Shown piece by piece: positions 35,419 to 43,720 of a stretch of DNA of 64,000 nucleotides. The DNA lies in the NCBI RefSeq assembly GCF_001968985.1, contig NZ_MOEN01000001.1, positions 62,001-126,000 on the forward strand. Reading direction: 5' to 3'. Source of the DNA: Desulfurobacterium indicum (GTDB lineage: Bacteria > Aquificota > Aquificia > Desulfurobacteriales > Desulfurobacteriaceae). Every line of letters begins with the position of its first letter. The stretch's first letter is position 1. The notes below the pieces were generated by a model, which had not been told where the DNA came from, made no database searches, and saw only the letters and a program-made list of their open reading frames with translations. Both the position numbers and the translations under genes were made by a program.

Positions 35419-36390
35419 ATGGTTATAGGTATTCTCGGTTCTGGAAGCTGGGGGTCTGCTCTTTCAATTCATTTTGGCAATAATGGTTTTAATGTGATTC
35501 AGTGGTGTCGAGAAAAGGAAGTTGCCGATTCTATAAACAGAGAGAGAGAGAACAGAAAGTATCTTAGTGGTGTTCCTTATCCTGAATCTGTTAGAGCCGT
35601 ATCAGATATAGAAGAATTTTTTGCAAAAGTGAAGGATATCGTTTTCTCTGTTATTCCTGCCCAGTTTACTGGGGATTTCTGGAAAGCTAATAGAGAGTAT
35701 CTTGTAAAGAGAAAAGTTATATGTGCAAGTAAAGGAATAGAGATTTCGTCTTTAAAACTTTTATCGCAGGTTTACGCAGAAGTTGTTGGGGGCGATTATT
35801 TTGTCCTTTCTGGTCCTACGTTTGCAAGGGAGGTTGCTTTTGGAAAGCCCACCGCAGCAGTTCTCGCTGGAAAAAATATAGATAAGACTTTTGAAGTGGT
35901 TAATCTTTTAAATACAAAACTTTTTCGCCTTTACGCTTCCGATGATCTTATCGGCGTTGAAACAGGTGGAGCAATGAAAAATGTTATAGCTATTGCAGCC
36001 GGTATATCTGACGGTATGGAGCTTGGAAACAACGCAAGAGCGGCATTGATAACAAGAGGACTTCATGAGATAAAAAATCTGGGAGTCAGGCTTGGAGGTA
36101 AAGAGAAGACTTTTTATGGTCTTTCAGGAATGGGAGATTTAATTCTTACATGCACCGGTAATCTTTCAAGGAACAGACAGTTCGGCCTTACTATTGGAAG
36201 AGGCGAAGGAGAAGTTGATAAAAAATATGTTGTTGAAGGTGTTCACACAGTAAAGGCAGCCGTGGAGCTTTCGAAGAGGTTGAATGTCGAAATGCCTATA
36301 ACCAGAGCTGTTTACGCTGTCTTGTATGAAGGGAAAAAACCTTCAGAGATAATGCTTGATTTATTATCAAGACCGGTGAAGGAAGAATGA
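35419..36390 (+). CDS. gpsA: Glycerol-3-phosphate dehydrogenase [NAD(P)+]
   Basis: Reduces dihydroxyacetone phosphate to sn-glycerol 3-phosphate for phospholipid synthesis. 323 residues with the Rossmann motif GSGSWGSALS (6-15), SGPTFAREVA, GAMKNVIAIAAGISDGM (catalytic Lys) and GLSGMGDLILTCTGNLSRN. Ester-lipid precursors of bacterial type are thus made here. It overlaps selB by 4 bases. Confidence 0.95.
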   Translation: MVIGILGSGSWGSALSIHFGNNGFNVIQWCREKEVADSINRERENRKYLSGVPYPESVRAVSDIEEFFAKVKDIVFSVIPAQFTGDFWKANREYLVKRKVICASKGIEISSLKLLSQVYAEVVGGDYFVLSGPTFAREVAFGKPTAAVLAGKNIDKTFEVVNLLNTKLFRLYASDDLIGVETGGAMKNVIAIAAGISDGMELGNNARAALITRGLHEIKNLGVRLGGKEKTFYGLSGMGDLILTCTGNLSRNRQFGLTIGRGEGEVDKKYVVEGVHTVKAAVELSKRLNVEMPITRAVYAVLYEGKKPSEIMLDLLSRPVKEE

Positions 36391-38255
36391 AGAAAGTAGT
36401 AACGATAGGAACTGCCGGGCACATAGATCACGGAAAGACATCCCTTGTAAGAAAATTGACAGGCATTGATACGGACCGGTTAAAAGAAGAAAAAGAGAGA
36501 GGCATGACCATAGAACCTGGCTTTGCCCATTTCTTCCTTGATGACTACCTGATAAGCATCGTTGATGTTCCTGGACATGAGAAGTTTATCAAAAATATGG
36601 TAGCCGGTGCTCACGGAATAGATGGTGTTCTTTTTGTTATCGCGGCGGATGAAGGTGTTATGCCTCAGACGGAAGAACACCTTGCCGTTTGTGAGATGCT
36701 CGGGATAGAGAGAGGCATTGTTGTTCTTACGAAAATTGATACTGTTGATGAAGAGTGGCTTGAGCTTGTTGAAGAAGATGTAAAGGATTTTTTAAAAGGA
36801 ACTTTTCTTGAAGATGCTCCGTTTGTTAAAGTTTCTTCCAAAACAGGAGAAGGATTTGACATTTTAAAAGAAGAGTTGAAAAGACTGGCAGAATCCATCA
36901 GGAAACAAAAGGAAGAGAGTTTTCCCCGTCTGCCTGTAGATAGAGTATTTACGGTGAAAGGTTTTGGCACTGTCGTTACGGGTACTCTTTCCGGTGGTAG
37001 ACTTTCGAAAGGGGAGGTTGTTGAGATTTTGCCTTCTAAAGTTGAATCAAAGATTAAAAATTTGCAGACGGCAGGTGCTGATGTGGATGTTGCGTTTCCC
37101 GGTCAGCGGACGGCTGCGAATCTTACAGTGCCGAAAGAGAAGGTCCATAGAGGGAACATCCTGACTCTTCCCGGAATTTTGAATTCTTCAAGAATTGTTG
37201 ATGTAACATTTGCACTTTCAAAAACGGCAACTACTATTGAGAAAAGGATAAAGGTGCACTTTCACTATCTTACGCTCATGGCCGAGGCGGAGATAGTCCT
37301 TATAGATAGAGATGTTTTAAATCCCGGTGAGAGATGTTTTGCTCAGATTATTTTTGACAGGGAAATTTATCCGGTTTACGGGGATAACTTTGTTGTAAGA
37401 ACGATTTCCCCCGGTAGAGTTATAGGAGGCGGCACAATTCTTCATCCTCTTGAAAAGAAGCGTTACCGGAAAAAGTTTGCCGGTGTTTTTATGAAAAAAT
37501 TGAAAGCCCTTTCCGGGGGCAGAGAAGATGCCTTTTTAGAGTTTGTAAAAGAGATGGAGCCTCTTAAAATTGAACTTTTGCCGCAACTTCTTAACATTTC
37601 GCCAGATAATGCAAGGCATTTTGCTCAAAAGTTTGAAAAGGCCGGAGAGGTGGTTGTTTCAGATGGACTTGTTTACACCGCAGAAACCTTCGGCGGTCTG
37701 GTTGAAAAAGCACTGAAAATTGTTGAAGATTATCACAGTAGATATCCTGTGGCAAAAGGTATAAATAGAGAAACGTTAAAAAGTCTCTTAAATGTCGGAG
37801 ATGAACTTTTCTTAAGGATTCTCTCTTCTTCAGGACTTGAAGAAGAGAGAAAAGTTATAAGGCAGAAAGGATTTGTCCCTCATCTTGATGAAAAGTTTTT
37901 AAATTTGAAAGAGAAGCTTGATTCAGAGCTTAGAAAGGGTGGATTTTCCGCACCGAGTTTGGATAATTTAAGAGAAAAGCTCAATATTTCTTCAGAGGAT
38001 TTTTACACCCTTCTCTCTTTTCTTAAAAAAGAAGGTTACAAAACGGCAGGAGAATTTCTCCTTTCTCCTGAAGTTTATCGGAAGATAGAAAGAAGAACGG
38101 TTGACCTTTTAAAACAAAAAGGCGAAATAACAGTCGGTGATTTTAAGGAGCTTTTTAATCTTTCAAGGAAGCACGCCATTCCTTATCTTGAACTTCTTGA
38201 TGCTGAGGGTGTGACGGTGAGAGATTCGTCGGGAAAGCGAAAATTAAACGTATAG
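36387..38255 (+). CDS. selB: Selenocysteine-specific elongation factor SelB
   Basis: 622 residues. EF-Tu-like GTPase that delivers Sec-tRNA to UGA codons marked by a SECIS hairpin. GTAGHIDHGKTSL (G1), IVDVPGHEKFIKNM (G3) and TKID (G4) lead, followed by two beta-barrel domains and about 250 C-terminal residues made of winged-helix repeats (for instance LPQLLNISPDNARHFAQ and KQKGEITVGDFKELF), which bind SECIS RNA and separate SelB from EF-Tu. It implies that the organism makes selenoproteins, though selA, selD and selC are not in the window. Confidence 0.95.
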   Translation: MKKVVTIGTAGHIDHGKTSLVRKLTGIDTDRLKEEKERGMTIEPGFAHFFLDDYLISIVDVPGHEKFIKNMVAGAHGIDGVLFVIAADEGVMPQTEEHLAVCEMLGIERGIVVLTKIDTVDEEWLELVEEDVKDFLKGTFLEDAPFVKVSSKTGEGFDILKEELKRLAESIRKQKEESFPRLPVDRVFTVKGFGTVVTGTLSGGRLSKGEVVEILPSKVESKIKNLQTAGADVDVAFPGQRTAANLTVPKEKVHRGNILTLPGILNSSRIVDVTFALSKTATTIEKRIKVHFHYLTLMAEAEIVLIDRDVLNPGERCFAQIIFDREIYPVYGDNFVVRTISPGRVIGGGTILHPLEKKRYRKKFAGVFMKKLKALSGGREDAFLEFVKEMEPLKIELLPQLLNISPDNARHFAQKFEKAGEVVVSDGLVYTAETFGGLVEKALKIVEDYHSRYPVAKGINRETLKSLLNVGDELFLRILSSSGLEEERKVIRQKGFVPHLDEKFLNLKEKLDSELRKGGFSAPSLDNLREKLNISSEDFYTLLSFLKKEGYKTAGEFLLSPEVYRKIERRTVDLLKQKGEITVGDFKELFNLSRKHAIPYLELLDAEGVTVRDSSGKRKLNV

Positions 38256-38293
38256 TCGTTCCCCTGAACTCTGTTTAAATCTCTTGAAAACAG

Positions 38294-38322
38294 TTGCAAA
38301 TTGGTAATCGTGGTAATATAAT
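38294..38322 (+). promoter_or_regulatory. Promoter of rpsU-yqeY-mutS2
   Basis: TTGCAA (38294-38299), 17 bases, consensus TATAAT (38317-38322). The predicted start near 38329 gives a 32-base leader with AAAGGAGG before the rpsU ATG. Confidence 0.7.
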
Positions 38323-38360
38323 GGCACTAGCAAAATTACCACCAAAGGAGGCGATGCTTA

Positions 38361-38588
38361 ATGGCAACAATTTACGTGCGTGACGGAGAGCCATTTGAGA
38401 AGGCGCTGAAGAGATTCAAAAAACTGTGTGAAAAGGAAGGTATCCTTACCGAAATTAAGAGAAGAGAATACTACGAAAAGCCGAGTGAAAAGAGAAAGAG
38501 AAAGGCAATGGCTGCAAGGAAGCGCCTTATCAAGGCTCTCAAGAAGCGCGGTCTTCTTCCACCGAGGGGTAAGAAGAAGAAAAAGTAA
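38361..38588 (+). CDS. rpsU: 30S ribosomal protein S21
   Basis: 75 residues, very basic, with the S21 pattern [18 protein letters not shown] followed by [16 protein letters not shown]21 helps the 30S subunit select mRNA. A strong ribosome site (AAAGGAGGCG) precedes it and a yqeY homologue follows 20 bases later, a pairing found in many bacteria. Confidence 0.96.
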   Translation: MATIYVRDGEPFEKALKRFKKLCEKEGILTEIKRREYYEKPSEKRKRKAMAARKRLIKALKKRGLLPPRGKKKKK

Positions 38589-38608
38589 TTATTTAAGAGG
38601 CGTTACTG

Positions 38609-39061
38609 ATGGGATTAAAAGAGAAACTTATTAAAGACATGAAAGAGGCCATGAAGGCCAAAGATAAGGTTAGACTCAGCACCATCAGGATGATAAACTC
38701 TCTCATAAAGAATGCCGAAATAGACAAGCGTGGTGAGCTTACAGACGAAGAGATTGTTTCTCTTCTCCAGAAATATGCAAAGCAGAGGCGTGAATCTATA
38801 GAACTTTATGAAAAAGGTGGCAGGCAGGACCTTGTAGAGAAGGAGAAGGCAGAGCTTGCAATTGTTGAGTCTTATCTTCCAGAACAGATGGGAGAGGATG
38901 AGATTCGTAAAGTAGTTGAAGAAGCTATAGCCGAAACGGGAGCTTCTTCACTGAAAGATTTAGGTAAAATTATGAAAATTGTAATTCCTAAAGTTAAAGG
39001 AAAGGCTGACGGTTCTGTTGTTAACAGGATTGCAAGAGAACTTCTCTCAGGAGAAAGTTAA
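38609..39061 (+). CDS. yqeY: GatB/YqeY domain protein
   Basis: 150 residues of the GatB/YqeY family: an N-terminal four-helix part (KEKLIKDMKEAMKAKDKVRL, then STIRMINSLIKNAEID) and a C-terminal tail-like domain (LKDLGKIMKIVIPKVKGKADGSVVNRI) related to that of the amidotransferase subunit GatB. It is thought to act on or near tRNA, but no activity is established. Downstream of rpsU and probably co-transcribed. Confidence 0.92.
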   Translation: MGLKEKLIKDMKEAMKAKDKVRLSTIRMINSLIKNAEIDKRGELTDEEIVSLLQKYAKQRRESIELYEKGGRQDLVEKEKAELAIVESYLPEQMGEDEIRKVVEEAIAETGASSLKDLGKIMKIVIPKVKGKADGSVVNRIARELLSGES

Positions 39062-39125
39062 TTACCATGGCTTATAATCGTGGCGCTGGCACTCCTTTGG
39101 TCTATTGGAGGGGGTATTCATCATA

Positions 39126-41405
39126 ATGTTCAAAGGAGTGTGGCGCCACCTTGATTTTGATACTCTCCTTGAGAAAACTGCCTCCCTTGCCCGGAGTGAA
39201 TCTGGTAGAAAGGCGGTTCTCTCCATTACACCTTCTACCGATGTTTCGGAGATAACAGAAGAGACACTTATTACATTTGAATTTGTAAGACTTCTGACAG
39301 AAAAATCTTTTCCCCTTGAAGCTTTCCCCGATATTTCATCAATTATAAAAAAGGCAAAAGTTGAAGGTGTGATATTTTCAATTCCTGAAATTCTCTCCGT
39401 TCATGCTGTCTGTTCTCAATCTAAAATTGTTAAAAAGTTCCTCAATAATATAAGGGAAAGATTCCCGAGGCTTTCGGCTTTCTCCAGTTCTCTTTCAAGT
39501 TTTCTTGAATTGAGGGAACTTATTGAGTCTTCCATTGATGAAAACGGTGAAATTCTTGATACTGCGTCTTCTAACCTTAAAATGATAAGGGAGAAAAAGA
39601 GACAGATTGCAGACAGTATAAAAAAACGGCTTGAATCCCTTGTCAGAAGGAACGAAGATATCTGTCCCGATCAAATTATAACCATACGAAACGGCAGATA
39701 CGTTGTTCTTGCCAAAAACAGCTACAAAAAACGGTTTTCAGGTATCGTTCACGACCGGTCTATTTCAGGACATACTGTCTATGTTGAACCTGCCTTTGTT
39801 GTTGATGATAACAACAGGTTAAGAGAACTTGCGACAGAAGAAGAGAAAGAGATAAAGAGGATTCTCACCTACATAAGTAAAAAGATAAGGGAAAACAGAT
39901 TCCGTATTTCTGCTGCCTTTTCAACGCTTGTTGAACTTGATAGACGATACGCAGTTGCTGAAATGAGCCGCAGGTTGAAAGGCACGCTTCCTGAGATTTC
40001 GGACAGGATAGAACTTAAAGATGCAAGACATCCGCTTCTTGCCCTTTTACAAAAAGAAGTTATTCCTGTTGATGTAAAGGTTGAAAAAGGCCTTGTTATT
40101 ACTGGTCCGAATACCGGCGGTAAGACGGTAATACTTAAAACTCTGGGACTTTCCACTTTGATGTTTCAATCGGGATTTCTCATACCTGCTGCGGAAGGCA
40201 GTAAAATCCGTATTTTCAAGAAAGTAAGGGCAGACATAGGTGATGAGCAGAGCATTGAACAGAGTCTGAGCACTTTCAGCGCTCATGTTAAAAATATTTC
40301 TGAGCTTCTTAACGAAGCTGATAAGGATACCCTTGTTCTTCTTGATGAGCTTGGTGCCGGAACAGATCCGATAGAAGGTTCGAGCCTTGGTGTTGCGATA
40401 CTGGAATATTTAAAAGAAAAAGGTGCCATTTTAATCATAACAACCCACTTTACGCCGATAAAACTTTATGCTTATAAAGATGACTATTACGAGGTTGCAT
40501 CTGTTCTCTTTGACGAAAAGAGTTTGAAGCCTCTTTACCGTCTTGCCTACGGAGTAATAGGTAGAAGTTACGCTTTTGTTATAGCCAAGCGCTACGGTAT
40601 GCCTGATGTTGTTATAGAAAAGGCGCAGAAACTTCTATCTTCGGAGGATAGAATTGCATCTGAAATTGTTGCGGCGCTGGAATCTGAATATAGAGCCCTT
40701 CAGAGCGAGAGAGAGCAGGTTGCAAAATTAAAGGAAGAACTTGAGAGAGAAAGAGAAAAACTTGAGAAGGAAAAAGAACTTTTAAAAGAAAAAGGTGTTG
40801 AAAACCTTCAGGCTTACATAAGGGAGTTTAGAGAAAAAAGCGAGAAGCTTCTTGCCGAAATTCAGGACGAAAGACTCAGAAAAAAGGTAAGGGCGCTTAT
40901 ACAGGAAGCTAAAAAGAAGGTGGAAGCAGCTGAAGAGAAAGAGATAAAGAAAGCTGCTGCGGAAATAAAGCCCGGCATGATTGTAAAGGTAAAAAAGACA
41001 GGAAGGAAAGGAACAGTTATAACCGTTGATACAGAGAGAGGTACAGCAAAAGTTGCGATAGGTGCTTTGAAAATAGACATGAAGTTAAATCAGCTTGAGC
41101 CTGTTATTGAAACCGTTATAGATGAAAGAAAAATAAGAATAGACACAAAAATGCCTCAAAACTTTTTCCCTGAAATTAAACTACTCGGGATGAGAGGAGA
41201 TGAAGCGCTTGATGCTGTTGAAAAATTCCTTGACGATGCAAGAATTGCAGGATTTCACAGGGTTAAAATCGTTCACGGTCATGGAACAGGCATTTTAAAA
41301 CGGCTTGTTCGGACATATCTGAAGGATTCTCCTTATGTTAAATCATTTCGTGCTGGAAAAATAGAAGAAGGTGGTGACGGCATTACGATTGTGGAGTTGA
41401 AATAG
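39126..41405 (+). CDS. mutS2: Endonuclease MutS2
   Basis: 759 residues. Walker A is GPNTGGKT, Walker B LVLLDELGAGTDP, followed by the coiled-coil (about 515-600, rich in Glu/Lys/Arg) and a C-terminal Smr domain with GMRGDEALDAV and VHGHGTGILKRLV. There is no N-terminal mismatch-recognition domain, which separates it from MutS. MutS2 acts on branched DNA or on collided ribosomes. The ATG at 39126 has GGAGGGGG 13 bases upstream; an in-frame TTG at 39105 would add seven residues and is less likely. Last gene before the CRISPR array. Confidence 0.94.
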   Translation: MFKGVWRHLDFDTLLEKTASLARSESGRKAVLSITPSTDVSEITEETLITFEFVRLLTEKSFPLEAFPDISSIIKKAKVEGVIFSIPEILSVHAVCSQSKIVKKFLNNIRERFPRLSAFSSSLSSFLELRELIESSIDENGEILDTASSNLKMIREKKRQIADSIKKRLESLVRRNEDICPDQIITIRNGRYVVLAKNSYKKRFSGIVHDRSISGHTVYVEPAFVVDDNNRLRELATEEEKEIKRILTYISKKIRENRFRISAAFSTLVELDRRYAVAEMSRRLKGTLPEISDRIELKDARHPLLALLQKEVIPVDVKVEKGLVITGPNTGGKTVILKTLGLSTLMFQSGFLIPAAEGSKIRIFKKVRADIGDEQSIEQSLSTFSAHVKNISELLNEADKDTLVLLDELGAGTDPIEGSSLGVAILEYLKEKGAILIITTHFTPIKLYAYKDDYYEVASVLFDEKSLKPLYRLAYGVIGRSYAFVIAKRYGMPDVVIEKAQKLLSSEDRIASEIVAALESEYRALQSEREQVAKLKEELEREREKLEKEKELLKEKGVENLQAYIREFREKSEKLLAEIQDERLRKKVRALIQEAKKKVEAAEEKEIKKAAAEIKPGMIVKVKKTGRKGTVITVDTERGTAKVAIGALKIDMKLNQLEPVIETVIDERKIRIDTKMPQNFFPEIKLLGMRGDEALDAVEKFLDDARIAGFHRVKIVHGHGTGILKRLVRTYLKDSPYVKSFRAGKIEEGGDGITIVELK

Positions 41406-41555
41406 TATAATAGCTGTGATCTTTTACATCTGAATATGCAAAAAGGTTTTTTAAAAGTTGTATGTTCAGAGATACTGATTTTCAATGAGTTTTAGATTAG
41501 TATGAAAGACTTAACTTTCGAAACCTTTGAAAGTACATGCCTAAAATTCGGTGCA
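41406..41555 (+). other. Putative CRISPR leader
   Basis: A+T-rich 150 bases between mutS2 and the first repeat. It begins with TATAAT (41406-41411) and contains an ACTTTC/GAAAGT inverted repeat at about 41514-41534, followed by TGAAAGTACATGCCTAAAA, which loosely resembles the repeat start and may be a relic. Assigned as leader because the repeat at the opposite end of the array is the decayed one. Confidence 0.5.
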
Positions 41556-42182
41556 GTTGAAATGCCCTTAAAAGTGAGAGGGATTGCGACGAGATTAATT
41601 TCCCCCTTCTCTACGAAGAGAAGAAGGAATTCTTGTTGAAATGCCCTTAAAAGTGAGAGGGATTGCGACTAAGGACGGATAATAGTTTTTTATAAAACCT
41701 TCAAGCGTTGAAATGCCCTTAAAAGTGAGAGGGATTGCGACCAAGGGATAACCTTCTTTATATACAGTTATCCCTTTGTTGAAATGCCCTTAAAAGTGAG
41801 AGGGATTGCGACAGTTTTGCCTTTACGGTATGAGACATTTTTTTCTCGTTGAAATGCCCTTGAAAGTGAGAGGGATTGCGACCTCTTCCAAATCCTCCTC
41901 CTCCTCTTCTGGGGGGAGGAGAAGTTGAAATGCCCTTAAAAGTGAGAGGGATTGCGACCGCGGGGTTCACTACGCTTAAAATGATGCTGCCGTCCTCGCT
42001 GGTTGAAATGCCCTTAAAAGTGAGAGGGATTGCGACTTTTAAGTCTTACTGGTATAAATACGAATATATCCTTGTTCATTGTTGAAATGCCCTTAAAAGT
42101 GAGAGGGATTGCGACCGGTCACTATAGGATGTTGAAGACCAATATTGGTCTTCCAGTTGAAATGCCCTTAAAAGTGAGAGGG
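41556..42182 (+). CRISPR. CRISPR array, nine 35-base repeats, eight spacers, no cas genes nearby
   Basis: The repeat begins GTTGAAATGCCCTTAAAAG and ends GTGAGAGGGATTGCGAC. Copies start at 41556, 41635, 41707, 41778, 41848, 41924, 42002, 42081 and 42156. All full copies are identical except the fifth, which has one A to G change (CCTTGAAAG). The ninth keeps 27 bases and then diverges, marking the distal end. Spacers measure 44, 37, 36, 35, 41, 43, 44 and 40 bases. The ATTGCGAC 3' end resembles the 8-base crRNA handle of type I-B and III repeats, so transcription is probably left to right. Several spacers hold perfect inverted repeats. No cas gene lies in the 20 kb on either side. Confidence 0.93.
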
Positions 42183-42599
42183 TTATTTGTCATCCTGAGT
42201 GAAGTGAATGGTAGGCAAAAATAAAGAAAAGGGATTTCTGTAAATTTTTACAAGTGTTATTTGATGTACGATGGTAGATAATTTTAAAAAACTTGAAATT
42301 TTTTCGCCGGAAGGTTAGCGGGATATATTATTTTTTTACTGGATAGTTTTAAGTTTATTCTTGGTTGAGACTGTTGATTTTTCTACTCTCAGTAAACTTT
42401 TACATCCAGGAAGTAGCTATAACGGATTTAATTACCTCCCATTTTTCTATCCATTATTGTTCTTGCTAATGCTGCTTTCTTTAGTAGAAAACAAAGAACT
42501 AAAAATGTCATATTTTTCTGATTATCTGTTTGGCGTGGTGATTGCTTTTCTGAAAGTTGTTTTATAATTTTTGTTTTAAGTTTTAATTTCGGGAATTTG
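42183..42599. other. Gap between the CRISPR array and the EamA pseudogene
   Basis: About 420 A+T-rich bases without a convincing gene. Bases 42188-42211 (TCATCCTGAGTGAAGTGAAT) resemble the TCATCCTGAGCGAAGCGAA intergenic repeat seen in many bacterial genomes. From 42319 to 42567 one plus-strand frame stays open and encodes a hydrophobic stretch without a good start codon; this could be a gene remnant or simply a by-product of T-rich DNA. Confidence 0.4.
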
Positions 42600-43436
42600 A
42601 TGAAATCTAAAGGTTTTCTTGAGATGTTAGGGGCTACTTCCATATGGGGCAGTGTTCCTCTTATGGGTATATGGTCAGGGCTGCCGAGCGGTGTATTTGT
42701 ATTTTTTAGAGTTCTCTTTGCGTTTCCTTTTGTTTTTTACTTTGCCGTCAGGAAAAGTTCTTTAAAAGAATTTTTTAATTTAAAACCTTATTGGCCTTTG
42801 CTTTTAAGCGGTATCATGCTTGGAGTTAACTGGGTTTTCTTTTTCTGGGCAGTTAAAGTTACGGATATTGCAACTGTTGTAACTATCTATTATGCAGGTC
42901 CTGTGATTTCCATTCTTTTGGCAGCGTTCTTTTTGAAAGAAAGGATGAATCTTTTTACGGTTGTTTCTATTTTTTTAGCTTTTGCCGGTGTTGTCGTCAG
43001 CAGCGGCGGATTTAATATAGATAAAGGTGCGGTTATTGCCCTGCTTGCTACGGGTTTCTTGGATTTTTCTCAAAAGTTTCCACCATTCATCATAAAGCAG
43101 TTACAGTTACCGCCTGGCAGATACTTATATCCATCTTTATTACTGTTCCTTTTCTATTCCTAACTGACTGGTGTTTCACAGTAAACGGCTTTTTAGTTAC
43201 TCTCTTTGCAGGTATTATTCATACAGCTCTTGCCCTTTTTCTCTGGTATGATGCCCTTAATTATATTAAGGTTTCGTTTGCTTCTATATTGCAATACTTT
43301 GATATAGTTTTTGCAATTATTCTTGCCTATCTTTTTCTTTCTCAAGTTCCTACCGCTCGGCAGGTTTTGGGAGCTTTTTTTAATTATAGCTGCCGGAAGT
43401 TTGATTTCGATGAAAGAAGTAAAATCTGGAAGTTAA
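42600..43436 (+). pseudogene. EamA/DMT-family transporter, frameshifted
   Basis: The reading frame starts as a drug/metabolite transporter (MLGATSIWGSVPLMG, later MLGVNWVFFFWAVKVTDIAT and YYAGPVISILLAAFFLKERM), then shifts near 43065-43080 at a TTTTTCTCAAAAG stretch. The second half continues in another frame (TVTAWQILISIFITVPFLFL, later HTALALFLWYDALNYIK) and a further extra T in the 7-T run at 43375-43381 breaks the last 20 residues, which otherwise would end at 43436. Both breaks lie at T runs, so either the gene has decayed next to the CRISPR array or these are sequencing errors. Confidence 0.75.
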
Positions 43437-43529
43437 CTCTTTTAGTCTTCCACTAATATTGTATTTGTCATATATTTACTAATACAGTTAAAGTAATGAT
43501 TATATGATGTCTGAATTTTCGGAGGAAGA

Positions 43530-43685
43530 ATGCAGATTTACGTTTTTAAGTGTAACGAGTGCGGAAAAGAGTTTGAAGTGGAAATCTTTGCACCGCTTCA
43601 GGTTCTTGATGTTAAGTGTCCGGAATGCGGCTCGGATGATGTTGAGGTGATAAACATCATCAATATCTGTTCACCGTTTGGCTGA
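43530..43685 (+). CDS. Small zinc-ribbon protein (FmdB-like)
   Basis: 51 residues: MQIYVFKCNECGKEFEVEIF, then a CPECG knuckle and an acidic tail ending NICSPFG. Two CxxC pairs (Cys8/Cys11 and Cys30/Cys33) should bind one zinc, as in the FmdB regulatory family of small ribbons. GGAGG (43521-43525) lies just upstream and a terminator directly follows, which supports a real stand-alone gene. Role unknown. Confidence 0.72.
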   Translation: MQIYVFKCNECGKEFEVEIFAPLQVLDVKCPECGSDDVEVINIINICSPFG

Positions 43686-43695
43686 GGTTGATAGA

Positions 43696-43720
43696 AAGGG
43701 GAAGGTTTCCCCTTATTTTT
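43696..43720 (+). terminator. Terminator between the zinc-ribbon gene and truD
   Basis: AAGGGGAA/TTCCCCTT 8-bp stem with a 3-base loop, then ATTTTT on the plus strand. The convergent truD stop lies in the tail, so it may act in both directions. Confidence 0.8.

Noticed and set aside
41406-41411. TATAAT at the end of mutS2 as a definite CRISPR promoter
   Set aside because: No -35 hexamer at a suitable distance; kept only as part of the putative leader.
41758-42224. Open frames on both strands running through the CRISPR repeats
   Set aside because: They consist of translated repeats and spacers, have no ribosome site and no protein-like character.
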